The notes beneath the pieces were generated by a model. That model was given only the letters and a program-made list of their open reading frames with translations, searched no databases and was not told the origin of the DNA. Position numbers and translations under genes: made by a program. Of a stretch of 64,000 nucleotides of DNA, positions 1 to 10,100 are shown piece by piece. Source of the stretch: Actinomycetota bacterium (GTDB lineage Bacteria > Actinomycetota > Actinomycetes > S36-B12 > UBA10799). The stretch lies in contig JACJWR010000004.1 in NCBI GenBank assembly GCA_020637055.1, forward strand, positions 62,001-126,000, written 5' to 3'. The first letter of the stretch is position 1. Each line of letters begins with the position of its first letter.

Positions 1-267
1 CGCGGTCAGGCCGACTTCGTGGTGGCGTCGGTGCGGCAGGCGATCGCGGCCGAGCCGGCCTTGGCGGGCAGGCTGGCCTTGTGGGCCCGCAGGCTGGTCG
101 GCGAAGCACTCAGCCAAGCACAGCGGGTTTCAGCCCAACGCGAGAGCCTTACATCGCTGCTGGTCGCGGGGGATGAGGGACTGGACCTGCAGGGCGTGGG
201 CGAACTCTTTGGTCGGCTCACCACCAGGCACACCGAACGAATGGCGACACTCGGCCTGGCCCCCTGA
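1..267 (+). CDS. Ferritin-like fold protein, C-terminal part (5' truncated by window)
   Basis: Only the last 88 codons are present; the reading frame is open to base 1, so the start lies upstream of the window. The visible residues (GRLALWARRLVGEALSQ, then a segment ending HTERMATLGLAP) closely match, from memory, the C-terminal helices of the actinobacterial ferritin-like-fold proteins (tRNA-(ms2io6A)-hydroxylase-like superfamily) that precede the DUF3107/TetR pair in streptomycetes and mycobacteria. The metal-ligand helices would be in the missing part, so activity cannot be judged. GTG codons at 19 and 22 are internal rather than starts. Family assignment is from recognised sequence plus neighbourhood; the actual substrate is unknown. 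Confidence 0.72.
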   Translation, partial: RGQADFVVASVRQAIAAEPALAGRLALWARRLVGEALSQAQRVSAQRESLTSLLVAGDEGLDLQGVGELFGRLTTRHTERMATLGLAP

Positions 268-348
268 GCGCCTCACCGCGATTCGCGCCTGAGCCGCACC
301 ACGATTCGGGGTTCGACCGGGCCTCACGCTGATTCGGGCTGGATCGGG

Positions 349-573
349 TCAGCCGGCTCCGAAACCGACTCGACGGGTGGTGGACTCGCCCAACTCGACG
401 AACGCGATCTTGTCGGCCGGGATGATGTATTGGCGGCCCTTGTCGTCGACGAGGGCAAGCACGTCACCGCTGGAGATCGACTCCGCCACCGACTTCGCGA
501 CGTCTTCTTGGTCGGACTTGCTCTCGAACGTGATATCCCGGACGGCGTTGCTGACGCCGATGCGGACCTCCAT
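349..573 (-). CDS. DUF3107 family small protein
   Basis: Encodes 74 residues beginning MEVRIGVSNAVRDI and ending in RRVGFGAG. This is the DUF3107 family (mycobacterial Rv3208A/TB9.4), a short conserved actinobacterial protein of unknown function found next to a TetR regulator, as here. A longer in-frame start exists at 624, but the ATG at 573 is preceded by a good ribosome binding site (GGAGG, 6 nt upstream) and matches the family N terminus. The protein is mixed alpha/beta, acidic, with no signal peptide or membrane segment. It lies downstream of the TetR gene on the same strand with an 82-base gap, so the two could be co-transcribed. No function is claimed. Confidence 0.85.
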   Translation of the reverse strand: MEVRIGVSNAVRDITFESKSDQEDVAKSVAESISSGDVLALVDDKGRQYIIPADKIAFVELGESTTRRVGFGAG

Positions 574-655
574 GCTGAACCTCCAAGTCGTCGCGGCGCC
601 CACCCGGGCACGCGTGCAGCACAAGCCTATGACGCGGGGTCGATATTCCGCCGTG

Positions 656-1366
656 CTATGTCCGTTCGCTGTTCGCGAAGCGCTCGGCCTTGCTCGGGCG
701 GGCGGACGTGTCGTTGCTTCGTCGGCCGGCGGCCGGCGGCGGCTTGCGCGGGTGGCTGCGGGGAAACGCCGAGATCCCGCCCCAGACCTGGTCCATGATG
801 AGTTTGGCCGCGGTCGCCTTGGGCAACGCCCGTCGGTTGCGCAGCCAACGCCGGGCGCTCGTCTGGGCCATCCCGGTCAGGCCGGTGGCGAGCAGCATGG
901 CCTCGTCTTCGCTCAGGCCGGTGTCGGCCACGATCACCACTGCGACCAAGGCGGCGCAGTGTTCGTCGGCGCGTTCAACCCGGCGACGCACCTCATCGAC
1001 GTTCACCAGGTCGGATTCGAAGACCAGCCGGTAGGCGCCGTCGGGGTCGTCGACGAAGTCGAAGTAGGCGCCGATCGCGGCCGCCACGCGCTCGGCGTTG
1101 TCGTCGGTGCTCTCGAGCGCATCGCGCAGCGATCCCACGAGCATCTCGATGGATTCGTCGAGCAGGGCGAGGTAGAGCTCCTGCTTGCTGGGGAAGTGTT
1201 GGTAGAGCACCGGTTTGGAGACACCGGCCTGAACAGCGATTTCGTCCATCGCGGCCGCGTGGAAACCCTGCGTCACGAAGACGGATCGAGCGGCGTCGAG
1301 GAGTTGCGCACGACGCTCGCGGCGGGGGAGTCGCACCCCTCGGGGCGGGTCCTGCGTGACGGGCAT
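656..1366 (-). CDS. TetR family transcriptional regulator
   Basis: A 236-residue TetR-type repressor. The N-terminal helix-turn-helix lies at about residues 20-65, with the typical MDEIAVQAGVSKPVLYQHF signature, followed by an all-helical ligand/dimerisation domain; the last ~30 residues are basic, Pro/Ser-rich and likely disordered. It matches the regulator adjacent to DUF3107 in mycobacteria (Rv3208 position). A start at 1393 is possible, but the ATG at 1366 is preceded by TAGTAT and a 7-nt gap, the layout of a leaderless actinobacterial promoter, and no ribosome binding site is seen. A palindrome GCATCCGGATG lies just upstream and could be its own operator (inference). Ligand and targets are unknown. 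Confidence 0.85.
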   Translation of the reverse strand: MPVTQDPPRGVRLPRRERRAQLLDAARSVFVTQGFHAAAMDEIAVQAGVSKPVLYQHFPSKQELYLALLDESIEMLVGSLRDALESTDDNAERVAAAIGAYFDFVDDPDGAYRLVFESDLVNVDEVRRRVERADEHCAALVAVVIVADTGLSEDEAMLLATGLTGMAQTSARRWLRNRRALPKATAAKLIMDQVWGGISAFPRSHPRKPPPAAGRRSNDTSARPSKAERFANSERT

Positions 1367-1599
1367 GGGCCAAATACTACTCGCCAGTAACATCCGGATG
1401 CGTCACTTGGTGGGCCAACGGGGGGATTGCCCGATCGCGCCGCCGCGCGCCGCCAACTCGGCGCCGATCCGGCGCCGCCAGAGGTCCGGCCGGATGGCTT
1501 TTGGTGACGCACGGCACCACCGCATCGGGAATGATTCATGCCCCCTTAGGCTTGCCTATCTCACCGAGAAGTCAGGACATCAGTGCAAAGGAGCGCCAC

Positions 1600-2790
1600 A
1601 TGACGCTGCCACCGTTGGTGGAGCCCGCCGAGGAGCTCGAGATCGACGAGGTGCCCCGCTACAGCCGGCACATCATCATCCCCGATGTCGGCATGGCCGG
1701 GCAGAAACGGCTGAAGAACGCCCGGGTGCTGTGTGTCGGCGCTGGCGGGCTGGGATCTCCCAACCTGATGTACCTCGCCGCAGCGGGGATCGGGACCCTC
1801 GGGATCGTCGAGTTCGACACGGTGGACGAGTCGAACCTGCAGCGTCAGATCATCCACAGCCAATCCGATATCGGCCGTCCCAAGGCCCTGAGCGCCGCCG
1901 AGACCGTCGCCGGGATCAACCCCTACATCGACGTCGTGGTGCATGACGAGCGGCTGGACACCTCGAACGTCATGGAGATCTTCGCCGACTACGACCTCAT
2001 CGTCGACGGCACGGACAACTTCGCGACCCGCTACATGGTCAACGATGCTTGCGTGCTGCTCGGAAAGCCGTACGTCTGGGGATCGATTTTCCGTTTCGAC
2101 GGTCAGGCCTCGGTGTTCTGGGCTGAGCATGGACCCTGCTACCGATGCCTGTATCCGGAGCCGCCGCCGCCCGGAATGGTGCCTTCCTGCGCCGAGGGTG
2201 GCGTGCTCGGTGTGCTCTGCGCATCGATCGGCTCGATCCAGGCCACCGAAGCGGTCAAGCTGTTGCTTGGTATCGGCGAGCCGCTCGTCGGTCGGCTGAT
2301 GGTGTACGACGGGTTGGAGATGAACTACCGGACGGTCAAGGTCCGCAAGGACCCGAACTGCGCCGTATGCGGGGAGAATCCGACCGTCACCGAGTTGATC
2401 GACTACGAGGACTTCTGCGGCGCCATCAGCGTGGAGGCGGCCGAGGCCGCCAAGGACTCGACGATCTCGGTCAAGGACCTTGCCAGCATGCTCGACGCCC
2501 GGGCGGCCGGCGAACGGGATTTCGTGTTGATCGATGTCCGTGAGCAGGGTGAATGGGACATGGTCCGCATCGATGGTGCGGAGCTCATCCCGAAGGGCGA
2601 CTTCTACTCCGGCGCAGCCCTGGAGAAGTTGCCGCACGACAAGCAGATCGTGCTGCACTGCAAGGTCGGTGGGCGATCCGCGGAGGTGCTCGCGATCGTC
2701 AAGGACGCCGGATTCGCCGACGCCATCCACGTCGGTGGGGGCATCGTCGCCTGGGTCGATCAGATCGAGCCGCACAAACCGTCCTACTGA
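1600..2790 (+). CDS. moeZ: MoeZ: adenylyltransferase/sulfurtransferase (ThiF-MoeB domain plus rhodanese)
   Basis: A 396-residue fusion of an E1-like ThiF/MoeB domain and a C-terminal rhodanese domain. The ATP-binding glycine loop GAGGLGSP is near residue 47. A zinc site is formed by CYRC (near residue 180) and CAVC (near residue 258). The rhodanese cysteine sits in LHCKVGGRS near residue 354. Such proteins adenylate the C-terminal glycine of small ubiquitin-like sulfur carriers (MoaD, ThiS, CysO) and convert it to a thiocarboxylate for molybdopterin, thiamine or cysteine synthesis in the cytoplasm. The ATG at 1600 has an AAGGAG site 8 nt upstream; an in-frame start at 1501 lacks support. No carrier gene is adjacent, as is also true of mycobacterial moeB1/moeZ. 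Confidence 0.93.
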   Translation: MTLPPLVEPAEELEIDEVPRYSRHIIIPDVGMAGQKRLKNARVLCVGAGGLGSPNLMYLAAAGIGTLGIVEFDTVDESNLQRQIIHSQSDIGRPKALSAAETVAGINPYIDVVVHDERLDTSNVMEIFADYDLIVDGTDNFATRYMVNDACVLLGKPYVWGSIFRFDGQASVFWAEHGPCYRCLYPEPPPPGMVPSCAEGGVLGVLCASIGSIQATEAVKLLLGIGEPLVGRLMVYDGLEMNYRTVKVRKDPNCAVCGENPTVTELIDYEDFCGAISVEAAEAAKDSTISVKDLASMLDARAAGERDFVLIDVREQGEWDMVRIDGAELIPKGDFYSGAALEKLPHDKQIVLHCKVGGRSAEVLAIVKDAGFADAIHVGGGIVAWVDQIEPHKPSY

Positions 2791-2835
2791 ATCCGCGTTC
2801 CGGCCGACTGCGGCAATTCGTCCGGTTTCGCCGGA

Positions 2836-3609
2836 TCAGTCGAGCGGGTGCAGCCGATGGGCCTGGTCGAACAGGTCCCGCTCGGTGAGTCGGGCCGCCA
2901 ACGTGGCGGCGACGATGGCCGCCGACAGCAGCATGTACATCACCGCGATCTGGTACCGAATGGCCGCCAACGGGGCGACCCCGGCCAGGATCAGCCCGGT
3001 CATCGCGCCGGGCAAAGCGATGAGACCGACAACTTTGGTCTGATCCATCGAAGGGATCAGGGCGGTGCGCACCGCGTCGCGCCTGGTCGGCGCGAAGGCG
3101 TCCCGGGCGGATAGGCCCAGAGCCAGCCTCGCCTCGATCTCAGGCCGGCTGCTGCGAGCGTCGTCGCGCACCCGTCGCAGAGTCACCCCCGTCGCCACCA
3201 TGGCGCCGCTGACGACCATGCCCCCGACCGGTATCACCACGGTGGGGGTGGAGTCGATGATCCGCAACGCCAGCAACACGCCCATGGTCACCACCACGCC
3301 GACGGCGATGGCGATGGTGGCGTTGCGGCGCGATCCGGGTAGCCCGGCTGCACGGCGTCCCGCCACCTGGCCCGCGATCACAGCCATCACGGCCAGCCAC
3401 CCGAAGGCGGCGGGCAGGCCGCCGTAGTCGAACACCACTCCGAGCAGCAGACCCACGGCGGCCAGTTGCGCGAACGCCCGGACGGTGACGATCAGCAACT
3501 CCCGGGTGATGCCGAGTCGCGTCCGCCAGGCCACCACCCCGGCCAACAGGATCAGCGTCAAGGATGCGGCCACGCCCAGCCAGGAGGGAATGTTCGCCGC
3601 CGTGGTCAT
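2836..3609 (-). CDS. fetB: FetB-like ABC transporter permease (UPF0014)
   Basis: A 257-residue integral membrane protein of the UPF0014/YbbM family with about seven hydrophobic segments. The conserved central region contains RDAVRTALIPSMDQTKVVG and LPGAMTGLILAG, both signatures of this family. In E. coli the FetA-FetB pair exports iron; plant STAR1/STAR2 and other homologues act on other substrates, so the solute here is not certain. The ATPase gene lies 43 bases upstream on the same strand, and the large flippase-like gene overlaps the ATPase, so all three probably form one transcript. The gene converges with moeZ, leaving a 45-base gap. Confidence 0.85.
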   Translation of the reverse strand: MTTAANIPSWLGVAASLTLILLAGVVAWRTRLGITRELLIVTVRAFAQLAAVGLLLGVVFDYGGLPAAFGWLAVMAVIAGQVAGRRAAGLPGSRRNATIAIAVGVVVTMGVLLALRIIDSTPTVVIPVGGMVVSGAMVATGVTLRRVRDDARSSRPEIEARLALGLSARDAFAPTRRDAVRTALIPSMDQTKVVGLIALPGAMTGLILAGVAPLAAIRYQIAVMYMLLSAAIVAATLAARLTERDLFDQAHRLHPLD

Positions 3610-3652
3610 CGCTTCCCTCCGTTACCTGCTGCCCCGTGGGGTCGGCGCCACA

Positions 3653-4333
3653 CTAGTTCCCGCCCAGGTATTTCACGGTGTCAGTCGGACCCTCGTCCAC
3701 CACGCGGCCCCCCTCCAACACGATTGCGTGCGCGGCGACGTCTGCAAGGCGCGCGAGGTCGTGGCTGACCACCAGCACGGTCAGTCCGGAAGCCGCGAAC
3801 GAAGAGACCACCTCGAGCACGGTATCGGCGGCAGTTGAGTCCAACGCGCTGGTCGGTTCATCGAGCAACAACACCTCGGGCTGCAGTGCGAGGGCCCTGG
3901 CGAAGGCCAGCCGTTGCGCCTCGCCCCCGGAGAGGCCAGCCGTGGTGCGCTCCGCATCGAGGTGATCGAGGCCGACCCGACGGAGGAGCGCTCCGATCTC
4001 GTCCGAGGTCAGGTCCGGATGCCCGACCCGGAGTTCGGCGGCGATGGTAGGTGCTAGCAGTACCGGGCGCTGGGCGACCAGGCCTACCCGACGGCGAAGT
4101 TCCAGGACGTCGACGTCGCGCACGTCGGTGCCGGCGACGAACACGTGGCCGGAATCGGGATCGTCGAACCGGTTGAGCAGCCTCAGCAGGGAGGACTTCC
4201 CCGACCCGCTGGGTCCGACGAGCGCCGTGACGCCGCCGGCCGGGACAGCGGCGGTCACCTGCGTGAGAATGCGGGCGCTGCCGCGGGACAGGCTGACGTC
4301 GAGCAGGCGGAAGGCCGGTGGCGTGTCGGTCAC
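3653..4333 (-). CDS. fetA: FetA-like ABC transporter ATPase
   Basis: A 226-residue ABC ATPase. Walker A is GPSGSGKSS (about residue 36), the signature is LSGGEAQRLAFARAL, Walker B is VLLLDEPTSALDS, and the switch histidine is in VVSHDLARL. The short length and partner (UPF0014 permease, 43 bases downstream) match FetA/YbbL. It starts with GTG at 4333, which overlaps the TGA stop of the upstream flippase-like gene (GTGA), so translation is likely coupled. A much longer in-frame reading runs far into the upstream gene, but family length rules it out. Role inferred: energises metal-ion, probably iron, export at the inner membrane. Confidence 0.85.
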   Translation of the reverse strand: MTDTPPAFRLLDVSLSRGSARILTQVTAAVPAGGVTALVGPSGSGKSSLLRLLNRFDDPDSGHVFVAGTDVRDVDVLELRRRVGLVAQRPVLLAPTIAAELRVGHPDLTSDEIGALLRRVGLDHLDAERTTAGLSGGEAQRLAFARALALQPEVLLLDEPTSALDSTAADTVLEVVSSFAASGLTVLVVSHDLARLADVAAHAIVLEGGRVVDEGPTDTVKYLGGN

Positions 4334-6960
4334 AACAGGTTGTTCTTCGTCATCCAGTTGAACGAGAACCAGCCGGGGATGGTGGGGAGCCAGAACGTGA
4401 GGAGACGGAAGAGCAGTACCGACGACACGGCGATGCCACCCTCCACCCCGGCGGCGGTGAGCCCGGCTGAGAGGGCGAGTTCCACCGCACCCAGGCCGCC
4501 CGGGGTGGGCGCGGCCTGACCGAGGGTGGCGCCAGCCAGGTAGACCACCGCTATCGCGGCGATCCCGGCCTCGCCGCCGAACGCCTTCACGCAGGCTGCC
4601 AGACAGAGGCAGTAGGAGAGGTTGAGCAAGAGGATCCCGCCGATCCCTTCGGCGAGCTTCGCGGGTCGCTGGGTGAGCGTCAGCAGGCGTGGACCCACTT
4701 GCGAGACGATCGGCTGAACCCGCTTGCGAAGCCACGCTCGGGAGAACGGCAGCACCAGCCCGAGGATGAGCGCGGCGATCAAGATCGCCCCGATGATCAA
4801 CGCCCACGCCGGCACCGGCACGTCCAGTTTCGTCTGGGTTCCGGCCAGCACACCGAAGCCGAGCAACAGCACGATGTGCATGACGAACGCCATCACCTGG
4901 GAGACTCCGACGCTGGCCGCCGCGAGCGCCGGGTGCAGATCGATCTTCTGCAAGTAGCGCACGTTCACCGCTACCGCGCCCAACGTCGGCGGCGAGACCA
5001 GGGTCGCGAAACTGGCCGCCAACTGGGCCAGCATGGTCTTGATCAGCGAAATCTTCTCCGGCACGAAGCCGGACAGTGACATCGCTGCGCCGACGTAGGT
5101 CGAAACTGACAGCAGCAGGCCGACGACGGCCCACTTCCAATCGGCCTGGGAAGCGAGTTCGGCGATGTTGACCCGGGCCAACTGGGTCAGCAACACGTAG
5201 CCGGCCACAGTTCCGGCGACGATCGTCAGCAGGGTGCGAGGTTTCAGTCGCTCGATGTTGATCTGCTCCGGCTCCTGGCCGGGGTTGAGGTTGAGCAGTT
5301 TGTCCCGCAGATCGTTCATCAGACTCTTGCGCTTGCGCATCGCATGGCGGGTGGCCGGCGACAACCCGACCGCCTGCAACGCCGGCAACGCACGCCCCAG
5401 GCGCACGCGACCGAGCACGCGTAGTCCCGAATCCACCGCCCGTTCCGCGCTCGTGAGCAAGGCCAGGGTGCAGAGCATCTCGGCGAGGTCGAGTCGTAGC
5501 GACACGTCGCCGGCGGCGACGCTTCCCTCCTCGCCACGAACCAACCAGACCCCGCCCTGGGAATCGCGCAGGATGTTCTCGGCCGAGAGCGTGCGATGGC
5601 TGACGTGGTGATCCTGCAGGCGCTTCACCGCCACCCAAGCTCGGTCGAGGTCGCCATCGGTCAAGTTGTCGGCGCAGGCCGCGAACGGTTCGGCGTCGAT
5701 CGTCTCGAAGGCGAGCAGCGCGGCGTCGGGACCCACTTGACACACCACCAGCAAGCGGGGGGTGGCCGCTCCGGCGATCTGGGAGGCATAGGCCTGCAGC
5801 GAACTGTGTTCCAGTCGGCCGCGCATGGTCAGGGCGTTGCCGCCGTCGTCCTGACGGATACGGAGCGATCGCCAGGCAACCGGCACCAGGCCGTCGCCCT
5901 CGAGGTCGCGGTCGAGGACCAGCACGTCCAGGCGCTGGCCGGCACGGCTGGTGGCGCTGTAGCGGCGGCCGCCGCGGGTGACCGAGGAGGCGCGAAGCAC
6001 CGACAACGGGTAGCCGTTGGCCTCCAGCGTGCGGGCCACGTCGAGCCCCGACGGTCGGGTGCTGGGAGTGCCTACCGAGTAGCGCATGAGCAGCCCGACG
6101 CTCCAACCGAGCAGCAGCGAGATCAGCAGGCCGATGACGGTGAGAGTGGCGCCGACGATGTTGAGCACCGCGATGGCGGTGATCACCAGGATGCTGGCGA
6201 CCGCCCAGCGAGGGCGTTCCACCAATCGCGCCACGGTGCTCATCGCCACCAACCCGGACACGAAGGCGTTCAGCGGCATGGTGTCCGAACGAACGTTGCG
6301 CCCGGTGAGCGCCTGCAGCAACTGTGGCGACCCGTAGTCGTTGATGATCCACATCAACAGGGCGCCGATCAGGAGCGCCAACAGCAGCGCTGCCAACGCG
6401 TCGAGCAGCAGTCTGCCGCGCTTGCGCACCAGCAGGGACACACTGATGCCCACCGGAAGTGCGATCGCTCCGAGCACACCCACCCAACTGGTGAGGTCCA
6501 GAATCAGGGTTGGGATCCGGCCGGTGGCCTCGGTGAGGTCCGATTCGAGGCCCGAGGTGGTGCCGGAGGCCACGTACGACAGGCCTAGGACCAGAGCCGC
6601 AGCCAGCACGGCCAGGGCCAGCCGAAGCAGGTCGGCCGGGCGCCGGAGGCGGCGAGGTGCGATATCGCCTTCGATGACCACCGTGGACTCCGGGGTGGAG
6701 TGCTGCGGCCGCGATGATCCGGCCCTGGCGCGGGGGTCGCGGCGGCCGGTGCCCGAACCACCCGCGGGGTGACCCGGGTGCGGTGGCCTGATCGGGGGCA
6801 GCGGCACCGGATCCGGGGTGGCTTCGGGGGTGGTGTCCACGCTGGGGGAGAGGGGACGGGTGGCCTCGGTGTCGAGGGCAGCGGTGTCGTCGCTATCGTC
6901 GCCGGATCTGCTGACGAGGCCGTCGACGACGGCCTCGTCAGCAGATTCGGGTCCGTTCAC
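4330..6960 (-). CDS. Multi-domain membrane protein: pseudokinase-like region plus LPG-synthase-type flippase domain
   Basis: An 876-residue protein. Residues 1-105 are acidic/Pro-rich and probably disordered and cytoplasmic. About five membrane segments follow (110-290). A soluble region (about 300-520) has a kinase-like catalytic-loop remnant, HRTLSAENIL, where the usual HRD aspartate is threonine, and no DFG motif is seen (LVRGEEGS in its place), so it looks catalytically dead. Residues ~565-870 form a second set of about eight segments of the UPF0104/lysylphosphatidylglycerol-synthase membrane family, with the typical GATLGQAAPTPGGLGAVE motif. No aminoacyl-transferase (MprF C-terminal) domain is present. 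It starts at GTG 6960 and overlaps fetA by 4 bases. A role in lipid or lipid-linked precursor translocation is inferred from the family only. Confidence 0.78.
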   Translation of the reverse strand: MNGPESADEAVVDGLVSRSGDDSDDTAALDTEATRPLSPSVDTTPEATPDPVPLPPIRPPHPGHPAGGSGTGRRDPRARAGSSRPQHSTPESTVVIEGDIAPRRLRRPADLLRLALAVLAAALVLGLSYVASGTTSGLESDLTEATGRIPTLILDLTSWVGVLGAIALPVGISVSLLVRKRGRLLLDALAALLLALLIGALLMWIINDYGSPQLLQALTGRNVRSDTMPLNAFVSGLVAMSTVARLVERPRWAVASILVITAIAVLNIVGATLTVIGLLISLLLGWSVGLLMRYSVGTPSTRPSGLDVARTLEANGYPLSVLRASSVTRGGRRYSATSRAGQRLDVLVLDRDLEGDGLVPVAWRSLRIRQDDGGNALTMRGRLEHSSLQAYASQIAGAATPRLLVVCQVGPDAALLAFETIDAEPFAACADNLTDGDLDRAWVAVKRLQDHHVSHRTLSAENILRDSQGGVWLVRGEEGSVAAGDVSLRLDLAEMLCTLALLTSAERAVDSGLRVLGRVRLGRALPALQAVGLSPATRHAMRKRKSLMNDLRDKLLNLNPGQEPEQINIERLKPRTLLTIVAGTVAGYVLLTQLARVNIAELASQADWKWAVVGLLLSVSTYVGAAMSLSGFVPEKISLIKTMLAQLAASFATLVSPPTLGAVAVNVRYLQKIDLHPALAAASVGVSQVMAFVMHIVLLLGFGVLAGTQTKLDVPVPAWALIIGAILIAALILGLVLPFSRAWLRKRVQPIVSQVGPRLLTLTQRPAKLAEGIGGILLLNLSYCLCLAACVKAFGGEAGIAAIAVVYLAGATLGQAAPTPGGLGAVELALSAGLTAAGVEGGIAVSSVLLFRLLTFWLPTIPGWFSFNWMTKNNLL

Positions 6961-7113
6961 GAGTTCATGTTCTCAGATGTCGGAGGCGAATTCGTCGGAC
7001 CGTGCTGCTTGCATTGCCGCAACGCCGCCTCGGTAGCGTCGGTTGCAGCCACCGAGCGGGGCTGTCGGGCCACGGCCCGTGGCGAACTCGCCCCGGCGAG
7101 GAAGGGAGGACGC

Positions 7114-10100
7114 GTGCGAGAGGGAGGCCGAACTCGCCCGCGCCTTCGGTTGCGGCACGAATCCCCCGATGTCGTTGCACCGGAACTCGATCCGGACCAG
7201 CGGGCGGTGGTCGACCATCTGGGATCGCCGCTCCTGGTCCTGGCCGGACCAGGCACCGGCAAGACCACGACCATCGTCGAATCGGTGATAGCCCGGCTGA
7301 CCGGTGAATCCGCACTTGCCCCGGAGCGGGTGCTGGTCCTGACGTTCAGCCGGGTGGCCGCGGCGGAACTGCGAAGTCGCATCGTTGCCCGCTCGCAGGC
7401 GGGGATCTCGCCGGTGGTGGCGACTTTCCACTCGTTCGCGTGGCGCCTGTTGCTGGAGTTCGCCGCCGAGACCGAGGATGACCCTTCCTTGGGACTGCTC
7501 GCGGCCCCGGACTCCGAGCTTGTGGTGCGGGAACTGTTGGCCGATCCGGCGGATACCTGGTTGCGGCATTGGCCGGCGGATCGGCGTGCGGCCCTGTCGA
7601 GTCCCGGGATGGTGGACGAGCTGCTCGGGTTGATGGCCGCCGCCCGGGCGCACGGTTGGGAACCGAAAAACCTGGCACTTGCCGCGAGGTCGGCGGAGTC
7701 GCCACCCGGCGGCCCCGTCCCGCCCGAGTGGCTGGCGGCGGCCGCATTCTTCGATCACTATCTGGACGTCCTGGACTGGCGCGGCGCCTTGGACTATGCC
7801 GAAGTGATCCACCGGGCTCGGTTGCTCGTGGCCGATCACCCAGAGTTGGCGGGACGGTTCCAGGCCATCTACGTCGACGAGTACCAGGACACCGACCCGG
7901 CGCAAGTCGGTTTGATCAAGGATCTGACGGTGCCCGGCACAACGCTGGTGGCAGTCGGCGACCCGGACCAGGCGATCTACCGATTCCGGGGTGCAGACGT
8001 GGGCGGGATTCTTGATTTCCCGCAGCAGTTCGCCGATGCTGCTCAGCGGCCGGCGCCGGTAGCGGTGCTCCGCCGGACCCGGCGGTTCGGCCCGGCGATC
8101 AGGGCCGTGGCCGACCGATGGATCGAACCAGTGGGTTTGGGTGGCTTGCCGCCCGCCGTGCAACGCAGTCATCGAGACCCGCGATGCCTCGGTCCGGCGG
8201 GCGAGGTCGAAGTGATCTCGTGTACCAGCCGGGAGCAGCAGGCAGCCGAACTCGCAGATCTCCTGCGCCGGTCGCATCTTTCGGCGAGCCAACCGCTGGC
8301 CTGGTCCGACATGGCCGTGTTGGTGCGCTCCGGCGTCAACGACATTCCGCGGCTGGAGCGTGCCTTGCTGGCCGCCGGGGTTCCGGTGGAGGTACCGGCC
8401 GGGGATCGCCCGTTGGCGGCCGAACCCGCCATCGCACCGCTGTTGACTGCGCTGCGCCTGGCCGACGATCCCGACGGCGTGGAGTTGGATGAACTCGAAG
8501 GTTTTCTGTGTGCACCCCTGATCGGGATGACGCCACTGACGCTCCGCCGGCTGCTCCGGCAATTGCGCGTGGCAGAGCGCCAGGCGGCCGAGGCGGAAGC
8601 GCGTCAGCCGCGGTCGGCGGGACGCCTGCTGGCGACGTGCTTCGACCCGCAGGCCGGGGATCCGGCGGGCATCACCGGGGCGTTGGCCGACGAACTCATC
8701 GCGGTTCTGGACATGATCGACCGGATGCGGATGGCGGGGGCCTCGGTGGCGGATCGCCTGTGGGTGGCGTGGACTCATGGGGCGACGGGCGACGGCGAGG
8801 GGCGCTGGGCCCGACAACTCCAGACGACTTCCCTGGCTGGCGGACCCGGTGCCCACCGGGCCGACGCGGTGTTGGATGCGGTGATCGAGTTGTTCTCGGT
8901 TGCCCGGCGGATGCCGGTCGGAGCCGGCAGTTCGGTATTCGTCGACACGCTTACCCGTCACCGATTGCCCGCGGCGTGGCTGGAGGGGTCCTCGCGCCGC
9001 CGGGACAGTGTCTCGCTGCTGACTGTGCATCGGGCCAAGGGGGCACAGTGGCCGATGGTGGTGGTCGTGGGATTGCAGCAGGACGAGTGGCCCGATGCAC
9101 GCGGACCGGTCTCGATCCTGACCTCGGAGCGCATCGGGGCCGGTGGGGTGCGCCCGGCCCGCACCCGGACCGAACTAGTTGCCGATGAGCGCCGGCTGGC
9201 GTTCGTCGCCGCCACGCGGGCGTCGGAGCGACTGGTGATCATGTCGGTGGATTCGGCGGCCACCGATCAGGCGCCGTCGGTGCTTTTCGCCGAGGCGGCG
9301 CAGGTGGTCGGCGGTGCGACTGCGGCCGACCGGCCTGTCGCGCACAGCGGCCGGATGCGGCTCACCCCTGCGGCGCTCGTCGCCTCCCTGCGCGCCACGC
9401 TGGCCGACCCGTCGGCACCTGAAGAACTCAGGGCGGCGGCCGCCGCCAGGTTGGCGTACGTGGCACGCCCGACTCCGACCGGTCCGGCGATCGCCCGGGA
9501 TGCCCACCCGGACCGATGGTGGGGCCTGGCTGCCACGAGTGAATCGGAGCACGCCCTGACCCCAGCCGACGAGCCGGTGCGCCTGTCCGCCACGGCGGTC
9601 GAAGCCGTCAATCGATGTCCGTTGCGTTGGTTCCTGGCGCGGCGCGTCCAGGCCGGGCGGGTGCGCCCTGCGCGGGCGGCCTACGGCAGCCTGCTGCACG
9701 GTGCCGTGGCGGCGGTGGCCAACGGCGAGTTGCCGGCTGAGGCCACGGCCATCGCCGAGGCCATCCGCCCGGTGTTCGACCACCTGCCCTTCGCCGCCGA
9801 CTGGGAACGCGAACGGGCGTGGTCCCAAGCTCAGGGCGATATCGCGCGGTTCCTGCAGTGGTACGGGGAACTGCCGGGTCCGGTCCTCGGCGCCGAGGTG
9901 CCGTTCGACATCACCTCGGTCGCGGCCGCCGAGGGAGACCATTCGCAAGACGGAGACCAGCCGGATGACGCAACCCCGACGATTCGTCTGACCGGGTCGA
10001 TCGACCTGCTGGTCGCCGACCAGGACGGGCGGGTGCGCGTGGTCGATTTCAAGACCGGAGGTGTGGTCCCGACTGCCGCCGATATGGCTCACAACGTGCA

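Noticed and set aside
1546..1558. TTAGGCTTGCCTA upstream of moeZ as an iron (IdeR/DtxR) box
   Set aside because: Half-site spacing is far shorter than the 19-bp iron-box consensus; may simply be part of the promoter.
2821..2835. TCCGG-TTTCG-CCGGA hairpin between moeZ and the FetB-like gene as a terminator
   Set aside because: Five-base stem without a T-tract; too weak to call, though it lies between convergent genes.
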